Source of the DNA: a virus | Length of the DNA: 31,500 bases | Reading direction: 5' to 3' (one strand) | Virus record (IMG/VR): IMGVR_UViG_3300025009_000303 | Span: 1-31,500 of that record | In this document: positions 1 through 6,912 of the stretch, one piece after another | Position numbering within the stretch: position 1 is the first letter of the stretch | Layout of the letters: the number at the start of each line of letters is the position of its first letter | The notes under the pieces: model-generated | The model's database searches: none | What the model was told of the DNA's origin: nothing | Seen by the model: the letters and a program-made list of their open reading frames with translations, nothing else | Made by a program: the position numbers and the translations under genes

Positions 1-51
1 GTCTATACGCAAATACTGTAGCGATTCGCATAGCCCCCCATACGTTGCGTT

Positions 52-414
52 TTAATACGCTTTTGCGCATCCATAGCCTCCATCCTCTCGTATCGTTTTG
101 CGCGAATGCTCTGCGCGTAGCCTGGGGTATAGCGTGTACTGTAAATGATCCGGCTCTATTGCTGGATTGTATCGCGGTAAATGATCTATGTCGTACAGCG
201 GCCATTTATCTTGTGGTATACCGGATTGAATCAGTACGCGCATCCTGATTTTACGCCATGAAAAACCATAGCCACGCCGTGCCGCACTAACCCGATAATC
301 GTCTGCCCTGCGTTCTGGCCGTAACGCCGCATGGTTGTCGCAATATCCTGATGGATCAAGCGTCAACCCTGAACAGTTAGGAACCTTGCACGGTTTAGCC
401 GGTCTGTTTGGCAT
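52..414 (-). CDS. HNH endonuclease
   Basis: Phage HNH nuclease of about 120 residues. The N-terminal part has CKVPNC and GYCDNH, cysteine/histidine pairs that probably bind zinc. The core has DIDHLPRYNP followed by LRAEHSRKT, matching the H-N-H metal-binding nuclease fold. I chose the ATG at 414 because GAGG lies six bases upstream; an upstream in-frame TTG at 453 is weaker. In HK97-like phages such a gene sits directly before the small terminase and assists cos cleavage by the terminase. Here it is the last gene on the left edge, which would put it just upstream of the small terminase if the ends join. The family call is firm; the packaging role is inferred from family knowledge. Confidence 0.8.
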   Translation of the reverse strand: MPNRPAKPCKVPNCSGLTLDPSGYCDNHAALRPERRADDYRVSAARRGYGFSWRKIRMRVLIQSGIPQDKWPLYDIDHLPRYNPAIEPDHLQYTLYPRLRAEHSRKTIREDGGYGCAKAY

Positions 415-458
415 CCATCCCCTCGTAGTGTAGTCGCCCTTATATTTAAGCAATACGC

Positions 459-644
459 CTATTTTGCTTGCTTGTCAATAGCCTTCCCGCGTGGTCGCCC
501 TGGCTTGCGAGTGCTTGGGTCGCGCTTCATCCCCTTGCGGTTGGTAGTACCTGGCCCATGCGGGAGGGATATCCGGTTCCATAGCGGACACGCGTGATCA
601 CGTATCATTTCATCGGGCGGAAGGCACGGGCTAGGCTCGGTCAT
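459..644 (-). CDS. Small basic protein with AT-hook-like tail
   Basis: Hypothetical protein of 61 residues, not recognised. The C-terminal third is very basic and contains KPGRPRGK, which resembles the GRP core of an AT-hook, so binding to DNA is possible. The ATG at 644 overlaps the stop of the upstream gene (ATGA), which decides this start over longer forms and implies translational coupling. It is the penultimate gene before the HNH nuclease. Function is unknown and the AT-hook reading is only suggestive. Confidence 0.5.
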   Translation of the reverse strand: MTEPSPCLPPDEMIRDHACPLWNRISLPHGPGTTNRKGMKRDPSTRKPGRPRGKAIDKQAK

Positions 645-1207
645 GGCGCGGCCCTGAGTGCGTCCCATGTCTGAACACATAACGGCGCAAGAACTGTTTT
701 CCCATTATCATAAACGTGCCTCGTCTTTCTGTTAACCCAGATATAAAATCTAAGTCCGTTCCCCGCCGCTTCCAGTTCCTTGATGCGGGCCTCGGCGCGG
801 TCGGCTCGATCTTCTGTTTTTACAATTAAATGGACTGATGATTCAATGTGTTCATCTACTTCTTCTATGAGGTCGTGTATAGTAAATGCGCTTGTAATTT
901 CCTTACCACACAAGGCAGCAATATCAGACAAGACATCTTCTGCTTCGTCACGTTCGTCAATGGCTTTGCCAAGTTCTTTGTCTAATTCGTCCCGTTCCTG
1001 CTCGGCCGTGGTGAGGGCGGAGAGGATGAGGCAAATATCTGCGCCGATGTCCCAGTCAGCAGAACCATTTGCACCTTTGATGATGCGTGGAAATGACGTA
1101 TATCCACGTAACGCTGCTTTCGCTTCTTCAAGGTCACTCATGGGTTTTCTTTCCTGTTGAAAATATTCTGCGTGTTCTCCGAAATGTTGTTCTTCTTGAT
1201 TACTCAT
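641..1207 (-). CDS. Hypothetical coiled-coil protein
   Basis: Protein of 188 residues that I do not recognise. The middle (about residues 65-150) is rich in Glu, Asp, Arg and Leu in heptad-like spacing, so a long coiled coil is likely. The C-terminal part (GLRFYIWVNRKTRHVY) looks like a small beta-rich domain. The ATG at 1207 overlaps the upstream stop by ATGA. A second in-frame ATG at codon 23 (MSDLEEAK) could be an alternative start. It belongs to a run of coupled small genes at the left end. No function can be assigned. Confidence 0.55.
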   Translation of the reverse strand: MSNQEEQHFGEHAEYFQQERKPMSDLEEAKAALRGYTSFPRIIKGANGSADWDIGADICLILSALTTAEQERDELDKELGKAIDERDEAEDVLSDIAALCGKEITSAFTIHDLIEEVDEHIESSVHLIVKTEDRADRAEARIKELEAAGNGLRFYIWVNRKTRHVYDNGKTVLAPLCVQTWDALRAAP

Positions 1208-1587
1208 TCCCCGGCCTCCTTCTCGATTGCGGCGAGGGGCGTGTCTATGCCTTTATCTATTGCCATTTCAATAATATCTTGCCATTTTAGGGAAAAATAT
1301 TGTCCTGTTGCTTTGCTCATGATTGTAGGATTCATGCCTGTAGATAAGGTCATTTCGTACTCTTTATCCCCTTTTGCCGAACCAACAAAAGTACGTAGCA
1401 TGAATGTATTCTTAGGGAACAACTCTCCCCTCTGCTTCTGTTTTTCCACCTGTGCGCGGAGGGCGAGGAGTTCGGCAGCAAGCACCTTCGCGCTCTCGTC
1501 TGGTAATCTATCGATTGACCGCTCATTGTCGGAAAACAACGCTTCGACCTGTTCGAGCGCGATATCGACTTGTTCTTTTTGCGTCAT
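1204..1587 (-). CDS. Hypothetical phage protein
   Basis: Protein of 127 residues starting MTQKEQVDIALEQ. The N-terminal 50 residues are helical and charged (EQVEALFSDNERSIDRL). The rest (YEMTLSTGMNP, FSLKWQDIIEMAIDKG) is mixed alpha/beta. I do not recognise the family. The ATG at 1587 overlaps the upstream stop by ATGA, which rules in this start over the longer reading to 1665. Both flanking genes are also coupled by ATGA, so the three are probably made together. Confidence 0.55.
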   Translation of the reverse strand: MTQKEQVDIALEQVEALFSDNERSIDRLPDESAKVLAAELLALRAQVEKQKQRGELFPKNTFMLRTFVGSAKGDKEYEMTLSTGMNPTIMSKATGQYFSLKWQDIIEMAIDKGIDTPLAAIEKEAGE

Positions 1588-2009
1588 TTTGTTGCCTCTG
1601 CGATAAGTGCTTCGATCTGCATGGCAATTTTGGTATCCTTTCCGAAAGCGTTGTCGATGCCGCATTTTGCATCCTTGAGAAGCGGCAACGCCTTCTTAAT
1701 CCATGCGTTACGAGGATCGGGCGTGGGGGTTGCGCTCTCTGCGCCCTGCGTGATAGCGAGGCGAAGGGCTGAAATAACGGACTCCAATCCCATTTCAGCC
1801 CGCAATGATCTAAGCAATACAGCCGCCCTCTCCGCACACTCGGCGCGGACGGCGGCATCGCGGGATGCGATGTAGGCTTCTTTTTCTGCATCTCTCTTCG
1901 AGTAGTCACCTGTCTTTTTACAATATGCCCAATGATGGCTATCGATCATTACTAAATCAACTAATACTCTGTGCGGTGTTTCAACCTTTGCGCTTTCAAT
2001 GCGTTCCAT
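1584..2009 (-). CDS. Hypothetical phage protein
   Basis: Protein of 141 residues, not recognised. It begins MERIESAKVETP and has a long alanine/glutamate/arginine-rich helical centre (about residues 40-90). There is a good ribosome binding site (AAGGAGGACTGA) before the ATG. Its stop overlaps the start of the next gene by ATGA. The role is unknown; the position among early-region small genes suggests an accessory function. Confidence 0.55.
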   Translation of the reverse strand: MERIESAKVETPHRVLVDLVMIDSHHWAYCKKTGDYSKRDAEKEAYIASRDAAVRAECAERAAVLLRSLRAEMGLESVISALRLAITQGAESATPTPDPRNAWIKKALPLLKDAKCGIDNAFGKDTKIAMQIEALIAEATK

Positions 2010-2189
2010 TCAGTCCTCCTTGGAGCGTACTTTTCTGTATACACGGATTCCATTCGCCCTGTGACCGCAGATAAAATAAATCTCGAAATAAGGATATGAA
2101 GGGCGTTTATTACGATAAAACCCTATTGTGGGGAATAAAAAGGCTTGAGAAATAGCATTTACTGCTAACGATAAATATTGAACTTCCAT
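2010..2189 (-). CDS. Small hypothetical protein
   Basis: Protein of 59 residues starting MEVQYLSLAVNAISQ. I prefer the ATG at 2189 because GGAGG lies six bases upstream; the in-frame ATG at 2195 has no spacing from the same ribosome binding site. The N-terminal half is hydrophobic (LSLAVNAISQAFLFPTIGF) and could be a single membrane segment; the C-terminal half is basic. The leader before this gene is repeated before the next gene upstream. No family recognised. Confidence 0.45.
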   Translation of the reverse strand: MEVQYLSLAVNAISQAFLFPTIGFYRNKRPSYPYFEIYFICGHRANGIRVYRKVRSKED

Positions 2190-2199
2190 GCTCATCCTC

Positions 2200-2583
2200 C
2201 TATCTCAGTTCGATTGTAGGAATAATGCTTGCTGGTTTGAAAATAACCTTGTATTGCTTGGTTGAAACGGCAGCTTCTTCAAGAGCTTCAGAAAAATATG
2301 TTACGTTATCCGATAAGCCAAGATAGTGCTTCAAGAATTTCCCATTTTCTGTTTTGACTGTCACAACAAGATCACCATCTTCATCAACTATTATGGCCAG
2401 CATTCCTTCGATGGTCAGGATGTACTCACTGGTAATGCCGTTGTAGAAAACAACTCGCCTAAATATCTGAAAATTCTGTTCTTCTTTTTCCAAGTTCGAC
2501 CGCGCAACCGATGCATCAGACGAACATCCGAAAATGAATGCCATCATCATAAGAACCAACACAAATAAGATTGCTTTTTTCAT
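2200..2583 (-). CDS. Beta-sandwich-type phage lipoprotein
   Basis: Predicted lipoprotein of 127 residues. The N-terminus MKKAILFVLVLMMMAFIFGC is a classic signal peptide with a lipobox at Cys20. The body (FQIFRRVVFYNGITSEYIL, KHYLGLSDNVTYF, VIFKPASIIP) matches a small family widely annotated in phages as beta-sandwich lipoprotein. It would be anchored in the envelope after export. Some phage lipoproteins block superinfection, but nothing here proves that role. The start at 2583 has AAGGAG seven bases upstream; an in-frame ATG at 2619 with its own GGAGG would add twelve residues before the signal peptide. The family call comes from recall of the motif pattern. Confidence 0.7.
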   Translation of the reverse strand: MKKAILFVLVLMMMAFIFGCSSDASVARSNLEKEEQNFQIFRRVVFYNGITSEYILTIEGMLAIIVDEDGDLVVTVKTENGKFLKHYLGLSDNVTYFSEALEEAAVSTKQYKVIFKPASIIPTIELR

Positions 2584-2669
2584 TTCGTTTCTCCTTGTAA
2601 ATGCTTTTGATTTGCTCATCTCATCCTCCTATCTCGCGCCCGTGCTTGGCGGCGATATGTGCATACACC

Positions 2670-3122
2670 TTAGTCTTCCTTGATTGTGTAGCCGTATTCT
2701 CTTAGCAACCCATTTACTCGTGCCCAGAATAGCAAAGCATCATGATTGGACTTTCTACATATATCGTATTCGGCAACAATTCTTTCCATCATCGCCCTCG
2801 GCACCATTCTCGCCTCGTGGATCAGTGCGGCGGCTTTAGAATATCCCTTGCTTACTGCCATTAGGCCACCGCGCCCATTAGGAGATTCCCGATAGACGGT
2901 ATCTTGCAATATGGCTTGCTCAATTTCCTTTGCCAGCGTCTCATCGCTCTCCGGCACTTCGGCCGGGACGAGTAGGGCAAGGGTCATATTAGCCGCTTGG
3001 TTTATGGGATCGGCGTTTGCTTCGGTAAGTTGTAGGTATGCCGTAAGTTGCTCTGTGCAAAGATGGATAAAATCCACAATCTGCGCGCCCTCGGCTTCGG
3101 TCAGGATGTAGACGTTACTCAT
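2670..3122 (-). CDS. Hypothetical phage protein
   Basis: Protein of 150 residues starting MSNVYILTEAEGAQIV, with no family recognised. It is mostly helical, with a stretch YRESPNGRGGLMAVSKGYSK in the middle and a tryptophan-containing C-terminal helix. Its ATG lies inside the last codons of the XRE regulator gene, so the two are probably co-expressed from the promoter at about 3302-3335. The function is unknown. Confidence 0.55.
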   Translation of the reverse strand: MSNVYILTEAEGAQIVDFIHLCTEQLTAYLQLTEANADPINQAANMTLALLVPAEVPESDETLAKEIEQAILQDTVYRESPNGRGGLMAVSKGYSKAAALIHEARMVPRAMMERIVAEYDICRKSNHDALLFWARVNGLLREYGYTIKED

Positions 3123-3288
3123 GCTTTCCCCTCAGCGCCAGTATCTTGGCAGCAACGCCAGGGGCTATGTTCCGCCTGCCTGTCTCTATCGCCTCAACCA
3201 TTGAACCACTGACTCCTATCTTCTCGCCGAACTGCACAGGATTCAGCCCTAACCGCTTGCGGATTTCCCGCACTTCGTTATTGTCCAT
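3115..3288 (-). CDS. XRE-family helix-turn-helix regulator
   Basis: Small DNA-binding protein of 57 residues (MDNNEVREIRKRLGLNPVQF at the start). The pattern fits a Cro/CI-type helix-turn-helix: NPVQFGEKIGVSGSMVEAIETGRR carries the turn and recognition helix, and it ends after a further helix (PGVAAKILAL). At this length it is a bare HTH domain with no oligomerisation or cleavage domain. A strong GGAGG precedes the ATG. The gene stands right behind a promoter with a repeated heptamer, so autoregulation is likely. It could be a Cro-like switch or a repressor of the left operon. Confidence 0.8.
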   Translation of the reverse strand: MDNNEVREIRKRLGLNPVQFGEKIGVSGSMVEAIETGRRNIAPGVAAKILALRGKHE

Positions 3289-3301
3289 CGTTGCCCTCCA
3301 G

Positions 3302-3335
3302 ATATAACCTTACCACTACATACTACCACTGTCAA
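3302..3335 (-). promoter_or_regulatory. Promoter and repeated operator before XRE gene
   Basis: In the gap between the VRR-NUC stop and the XRE start, the minus strand reads TTGACA (3330-3335), 17 bases, then TAAGGT (3307-3312); TTATAT lies slightly further on. The spacer holds two direct copies of AGTGGTA (3324-3330 and 3311-3317), 13 bases apart centre to centre. The -35 is perfect and the -10 is weak. The heptamer copies inside the promoter would suit binding of the adjacent HTH protein. This is inference from the sequence pattern. Confidence 0.45.
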
Positions 3336-3339
3336 GCTA

Positions 3340-3663
3340 TTAAATCCCCTCCGCCCTGAAAACTGCAATTACGTCCTCGATGCACCGCGCTACGATGTGC
3401 AAGCCGCCCGCCTCAACAATGTCCCGCTGGAACTCAACTTGCGCCGGAGATAGCACGCCCCTGCCCGCCTTGCATTCCACCGCAAGGAAGCGGCCACCAG
3501 GCAAGCAGCCGAGAATGTCCGCAACGCCATTGCGCCCCGCGTTCGGCCTGTATGCCCCGCGCTTTGCGTCGTACACGCCCATGGTGTTGGTTCTCCATGC
3601 GACGATCTGCCGAATCGCGAGATAGTCCAGCACGGCGCGGACAACGGAGCCTTCGGGCGTCAT
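3340..3663 (-). CDS. VRR-NUC domain nuclease
   Basis: Protein of 107 residues with the VRR-NUC (PD-(D/E)XK) core: GVADILGCLPGGRFLAVECK gives the catalytic Asp, Glu-x-Lys, followed by GVLSPAQVEFQRDI and AGG. Stand-alone phage members process branched or Holliday-type DNA. The ATG at 3663 overlaps the upstream methyltransferase stop by ATGA, which selects this start over a longer reading to 3741. It lies in a DNA-metabolism block with two methyltransferases and a NinG-like protein, so a role in recombination intermediates is likely. The family is clear; the exact substrate is inferred. Confidence 0.85.
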   Translation of the reverse strand: MTPEGSVVRAVLDYLAIRQIVAWRTNTMGVYDAKRGAYRPNAGRNGVADILGCLPGGRFLAVECKAGRGVLSPAQVEFQRDIVEAGGLHIVARCIEDVIAVFRAEGI

Positions 3664-4451
3664 AGCTCCCCCTGTGTGTATGTCGCTCGCGGCTCGTCGA
3701 ATAGGCGCGGCTGGCGGTAGGCTATCTCGATGCGCTTGCACGCCTTCGTAAAATAATCCTCATTAATTTCAATCGCCGTGATTGGGTAGCCCATGTCGGC
3801 ACAGGCGACAACTGAAGAACCCGAACCCATGTGCGTATCAAGGATCTTGTCGCCTTCTTTTGCATAAAGCCCAAGTAGCCATTTATAAAGCGCGACTGGT
3901 TTCTGTGTAGGATGGAAGCGAGGATCGTTTACCGTTCCCTGTGGGGCGCATTCAAACACCTTTGCATTGCCGGGGATATTAGTCCAAGCATACTCAGCCA
4001 TCGCCATCGAGAAGGTTTCAGGAATATACTTTTTCCACACAATGAAGTTCCGCGAAGGCGGCAAAGAGAAGTAGTTCCCGCCCCAAATAATCTGGAACCG
4101 TGAAACCCTGAAAAGCTCCTCGAAGTATTCGGGAGGCGGCGCGAAGTCCCAATGCCGGATATCGCTAGGGCAACCCCCTTCGGTCTGATACTTCGTTGCC
4201 CATGTTCCACCTGTCCTTGTCGGGGGGGCATAACGCTCGAACCGCCCGCCGTAGGCGTGATTGACTCCCCGATGCTGTACTTGTCGAACAATCCGCCGAA
4301 CCTGCTCCTCTTCCTGTTTTCCCAATCCCCCCCCGTCGCCGTAAGGAGGATCGACAATCGCAAGCTCGAACGCCTTGTCGGGCATTTCGCGCATGATGTC
4401 CGTGCAGTCCGCAAGGATACAAGTCGCGTCGCCGATATGCTCGACCCTCAT
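3660..4451 (-). CDS. DNA methyltransferase (N6-adenine or N4-cytosine)
   Basis: Methyltransferase of 263 residues. Motif IV is DPPYGDGG (Asp34-Pro-Pro-Tyr37), the catalytic loop for amino methylation. The S-adenosylmethionine site is near the C-terminus: HPTQKPVALYKWLL, then ILDTHMGSGSSVVAC and ITAIEINEDYF. The order catalytic motif, then AdoMet motif fits the beta-like arrangement. DPPY most often means adenine N6, but N4-cytosine cannot be excluded. No partner restriction enzyme is seen, so it is probably an orphan that protects phage DNA from host restriction or marks it. It starts by ATGA overlap with the NinG-like gene. Confidence 0.9.
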   Translation of the reverse strand: MRVEHIGDATCILADCTDIMREMPDKAFELAIVDPPYGDGGGLGKQEEEQVRRIVRQVQHRGVNHAYGGRFERYAPPTRTGGTWATKYQTEGGCPSDIRHWDFAPPPEYFEELFRVSRFQIIWGGNYFSLPPSRNFIVWKKYIPETFSMAMAEYAWTNIPGNAKVFECAPQGTVNDPRFHPTQKPVALYKWLLGLYAKEGDKILDTHMGSGSSVVACADMGYPITAIEINEDYFTKACKRIEIAYRQPRLFDEPRATYTQGEL

Positions 4452-4828
4452 GCCATACTCCTATATCGTTCGATTTCCGCGATAAACCACGCACGCGGAT
4501 GCTTCATGGTCAGGTGCTTCAATGCCATAAGTTCCGCGACAGCCGCCGCGCCGATTTCCGCAGTCAACCGCGCCTCGAATTTCACCGCCTCGCCCTCGTT
4601 GCCCTGGCAGACAAGGCACTGGACCCGCAGATTATTCAGGTTCCAGCGCGTACCACGATGCCGACGCAAGATGAAATGGCCGCACGTCGCCTCCTGCGTG
4701 GTAAGCCATAGCCCGCAGGTGTAACACTGGCACCACCCATGCACCGAGTACAGGCGCCGCACGTACCTGCTCACCTCGCTGTCAAGGATGCGCTCTAATT
4801 GTGGGATGCGCATAGCTTCTAATTTCAT
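4448..4828 (-). CDS. NinG/Rap-like recombination protein
   Basis: Protein of 126 residues resembling lambda NinG (Rap), which aids Holliday-junction recombination. The hallmark is a zinc-binding stretch: CQCYTCGLWLTTQEATCGHF, then RRHRGTRWNLNNLRVQCLVC. The N-terminal helix (RIPQLERILDSEVSRYVRR) also fits. I take the ATG at 4828, which overlaps the C5 methyltransferase stop (ATGA) and has GGAG six bases upstream; an in-frame ATG at 4840 adds four residues. It sits among other DNA-processing genes. The family call is confident, the activity is from family knowledge. Confidence 0.8.
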   Translation of the reverse strand: MKLEAMRIPQLERILDSEVSRYVRRLYSVHGWCQCYTCGLWLTTQEATCGHFILRRHRGTRWNLNNLRVQCLVCQGNEGEAVKFEARLTAEIGAAAVAELMALKHLTMKHPRAWFIAEIERYRSMA

Positions 4829-5568
4829 GCAATTCTCCATTCGTCAAACGTCGATTGGCTGAATATCAGTTCTGCAATTTGAGGGACAATCGAATTTCCG
4901 ATTGCTCTGTTTCTAACTGCGTCCAGCCTCTTGGATATCCCATGATTACCTCGCCAAACTCGGGCAGCGGATACCTCATCCCTAAAATTAGACTGCAAAA
5001 ATCTTGATAATTGTTTTCTGGACACTCCACGCCGTTCTTGATTCTTGGGTGCAATCTCCCACCCTTGAAGGCTGTTGCGTTCGGGGTAGGCAACAATCCA
5101 GATTCGCTCCCGTCTATGGGGCGCTCCGACATCGGAGGCGCGTATATCTTGCCATTCCGCATCGTACCCGATTTCGGCAAGCGATCCCAAAACTGCGTCA
5201 AGTCCTCGAAAAGATAACGCTCCGACGTTCTCCATGATTGCGTATCTCGGTCGTAGCTCGCCAATGATGCGAGCATACTCGAACCAGAGGCCGGATCGGC
5301 TACCTGCCATCCCAGCGCCCTTACCAGCGACGGAAATGTCCTGGCATGGAAACCCCCCTGCGATAATCCAGTCGCCTTCTGGCAGCTTTGTTCCGTCAAT
5401 CTTTGTGATATCTCCGAGTCCGATAGCGTCGTGGAACCGTTGCTGATAAACTCGAATAGCATAATCGTCTACCTCGCTGAAATAGTGATTGTCGAAGCGT
5501 AGCCCTGCCCAATACGCGCCCAGGGCGAAGCCTCCTATACCAGAAAACAGGTCGAGAAAGTGAGTCAT
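4825..5568 (-). CDS. C5-cytosine DNA methyltransferase
   Basis: Protein of 247 residues with the ordered C5-methyltransferase motifs: I (DLFSGIGGF, residues 6-14), IV (GGFPCQD, catalytic Cys75), VI (ENV, 113-115), VIII (HRRERIWIVA, 151-160) and X (RAIGNSIVPQIAELI near residue 225). The target recognition region between VIII and IX is only about 50 residues, short even for phage enzymes. It converts cytosine to 5-methylcytosine in a specific site, probably to evade restriction, and has no partner nuclease here. Another long ORF lies inside it in the -1 related frame on the same strand. Confidence 0.93.
   Translation of the reverse strand: MTHFLDLFSGIGGFALGAYWAGLRFDNHYFSEVDDYAIRVYQQRFHDAIGLGDITKIDGTKLPEGDWIIAGGFPCQDISVAGKGAGMAGSRSGLWFEYARIIGELRPRYAIMENVGALSFRGLDAVLGSLAEIGYDAEWQDIRASDVGAPHRRERIWIVAYPERNSLQGWEIAPKNQERRGVSRKQLSRFLQSNFRDEVSAARVWRGNHGISKRLDAVRNRAIGNSIVPQIAELIFSQSTFDEWRIA
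4866..5462 (-). CDS. Overprinted ORF inside C5 methyltransferase gene
   Basis: A 198-codon ATG ORF lies entirely within the methyltransferase gene on the same strand in a different frame. Its translation is not random-looking: RTFPSLVRALGW, SWRTSERYLFEDLTQFWDRL, PKSGTMRNGKIY, SGLLPTPNATAFKGG and EFGEVIMGYPRGWTQLE. I recall these signatures (SWKTSQ, LPRSGMMRNG, LLPTPTA, MGFPIGWT) from proteins found as separate genes in many phages. In this window those segments are the frame-shifted reading of methyltransferase motifs, so the family may have arisen by overprinting. The ribosome binding site is poor, so expression is uncertain; it may be only a conserved shadow. Confidence 0.35.
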   Translation of the reverse strand: MLFEFISNGSTTLSDSEISQRLTEQSCQKATGLSQGGFHARTFPSLVRALGWQVADPASGSSMLASLASYDRDTQSWRTSERYLFEDLTQFWDRLPKSGTMRNGKIYAPPMSERPIDGSESGLLPTPNATAFKGGRLHPRIKNGVECPENNYQDFCSLILGMRYPLPEFGEVIMGYPRGWTQLETEQSEIRLSLKLQN

Positions 5569-5578
5569 TCCTCCCCCT

Positions 5579-5902
5579 TCATGGCGTCGCCTTCTTCAAG
5601 AGCCTTTCAAACGCAGCCGCGAACATCGCCATTTCTTCCGGCGTTGCGTCCGGTCGCGTGTCCTCGATTGCCAGCGTGTCGTACTTTATGCTATCCGTAG
5701 CCTCGCGCCGATTTTCCTCGAAGATCGCGATATCCGGCGCGTGTCCCCATTTGGCCGAGTATCGGCGCTTCAATACTTCCTTGAGCGAGTCAAGGTATTC
5801 TGGCGACTTGCCTTTCAGGTAGTCCCAAATGTCGCGCTTCTGCCCCTCGGGATACTTGCCATAATATCCCTGCACCCATTTCGCAAAGTCTATGGCGGTC
5901 AT
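5579..5902 (-). CDS. Possible G39P-like helicase loader
   Basis: Protein of 107 residues next to the replication protein, joined to it by an ATGA overlap. The region KWVQGYYGKYPEGQKRDIWDYLK, followed by LKEVLKRRYSAKWGHAPDIAIFEE, recalls the short helical proteins related to SPP1 G39P, which load or inhibit the replicative helicase: a tryptophan-led helix, an alternating charged helix and a proline-isoleucine-alanine end. That resemblance is weak and from memory. No Walker motifs are present, so it is not a DnaC-type ATPase. Otherwise it is a hypothetical protein of the replication module. Confidence 0.45.
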   Translation of the reverse strand: MTAIDFAKWVQGYYGKYPEGQKRDIWDYLKGKSPEYLDSLKEVLKRRYSAKWGHAPDIAIFEENRREATDSIKYDTLAIEDTRPDATPEEMAMFAAAFERLLKKATP

Positions 5903-6729
5903 ACAGCCGCCTGTTTTTCATCTTCGGCGGCCATTTTCTCAACCCAATCATCAGGTTGCCCTTTTATGGCTTCGAGTTTTACTCGTTCCCATATTCCACC
6001 GGAAGTCAAAATTGACGGCAAAAAGGGCTGACCGGACCAAAATTTATTAGTACTACGGGTAAGATCATAAAAGGTCTTAACCATAACAATCATTGCGCTT
6101 TCGTCGCCGTTTGCAAGTTTTATAATCCTTTTTATTCCCGCTCCTTCCCTTGCGTAGTCGGCGAAGTCCCCAGATATTCGTTCAAACGCTCCTTTTATTT
6201 TATTGTAAATTGTCAAATCTTTTTCTGAAAGTTCCTTTGATGTCTTTTGGGCAGTGGCCGCTTGCGGCGTATCCTTATCACATTCAGAATCAGTATCTAT
6301 TTCAGAATCAGAATCAATATCAAGATAGTTCGGGGGGTATGTATATCCTTCGATAAGATATCTATACCGTATGGATATCATATATGCAACTAAGTCTTTG
6401 GGAAGCTTCTCAATAATGGCGTCAATCCCCTCTTTAATCTTTGATCTTTGATCTGCTTTTTGATGCTTTGGCCATGAAGGGAGGATGATATACTCACCAT
6501 GTAAATATGCTTTACCAGCCTTTTTGAATTTTCCCAGGATATGCCCCGCCGTGTCTGCATTGAATCCAGTATCGAAACATATACGGCGTATTGTAAGTTT
6601 ATAGACTCCCGCTATATTTGTAAGCGGATTAGTCATAAGGTATAAATAAAGCAGTTTTTCAGATGGGTCAAGCGTTTGTATCCATTCATCATCCCAGAAA
6701 CTTGTTGAAATGTATCGCTGTGTTGCCAT
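5899..6729 (-). CDS. Phage replisome organizer / replication initiator
   Basis: Protein of 276 residues. The N-terminus (RYISTSFWDDEWIQTLDPSE, KLLYLYLMTNPLTNIAGVY, then a winged-helix-like LTIRRICFDTGF) is typical of phage replisome organizers of the O/DnaD-like kind that bind origin DNA. An acidic linker (DIDSDSEIDTDSECDKD, about residues 136-153) separates a helical C-terminal domain (DLTIYNKIKGAFERI; FWSGQPFLPSILTSGGIWERV) that would contact helicase or loader. GGAGG precedes the ATG at 6729. The origin in such phages often lies within or near this gene, but I see no clear iteron set here. Confidence 0.75.
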   Translation of the reverse strand: MATQRYISTSFWDDEWIQTLDPSEKLLYLYLMTNPLTNIAGVYKLTIRRICFDTGFNADTAGHILGKFKKAGKAYLHGEYIILPSWPKHQKADQRSKIKEGIDAIIEKLPKDLVAYMISIRYRYLIEGYTYPPNYLDIDSDSEIDTDSECDKDTPQAATAQKTSKELSEKDLTIYNKIKGAFERISGDFADYAREGAGIKRIIKLANGDESAMIVMVKTFYDLTRSTNKFWSGQPFLPSILTSGGIWERVKLEAIKGQPDDWVEKMAAEDEKQAAV

Positions 6730-6912
6730 ATCCCCTCCGACAAATAAAAAAGCGTCTTGATACGCGGTATTGGACGGCCAAGTCCGGGACGTGTAAGCAT
6801 CCCCCGCATAACAAAACGCCTAATAAACAATTTTAGCCACCCTTACAGATGGTTTGCTAACGGCTGGCCTTTTCCGCTAACAAGGATACTGTACCATGCC
6901 CCCGCGCATCCG

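Noticed and set aside
6633-6830. 65-codon minus-strand ORF upstream of the replication gene
   Set aside because: It runs 97 bases into the replisome organizer gene in another frame and lacks a good ribosome binding site. The stretch 6730-6912 otherwise shows only repeated GTTAGC words and a weak TAAAAT box.
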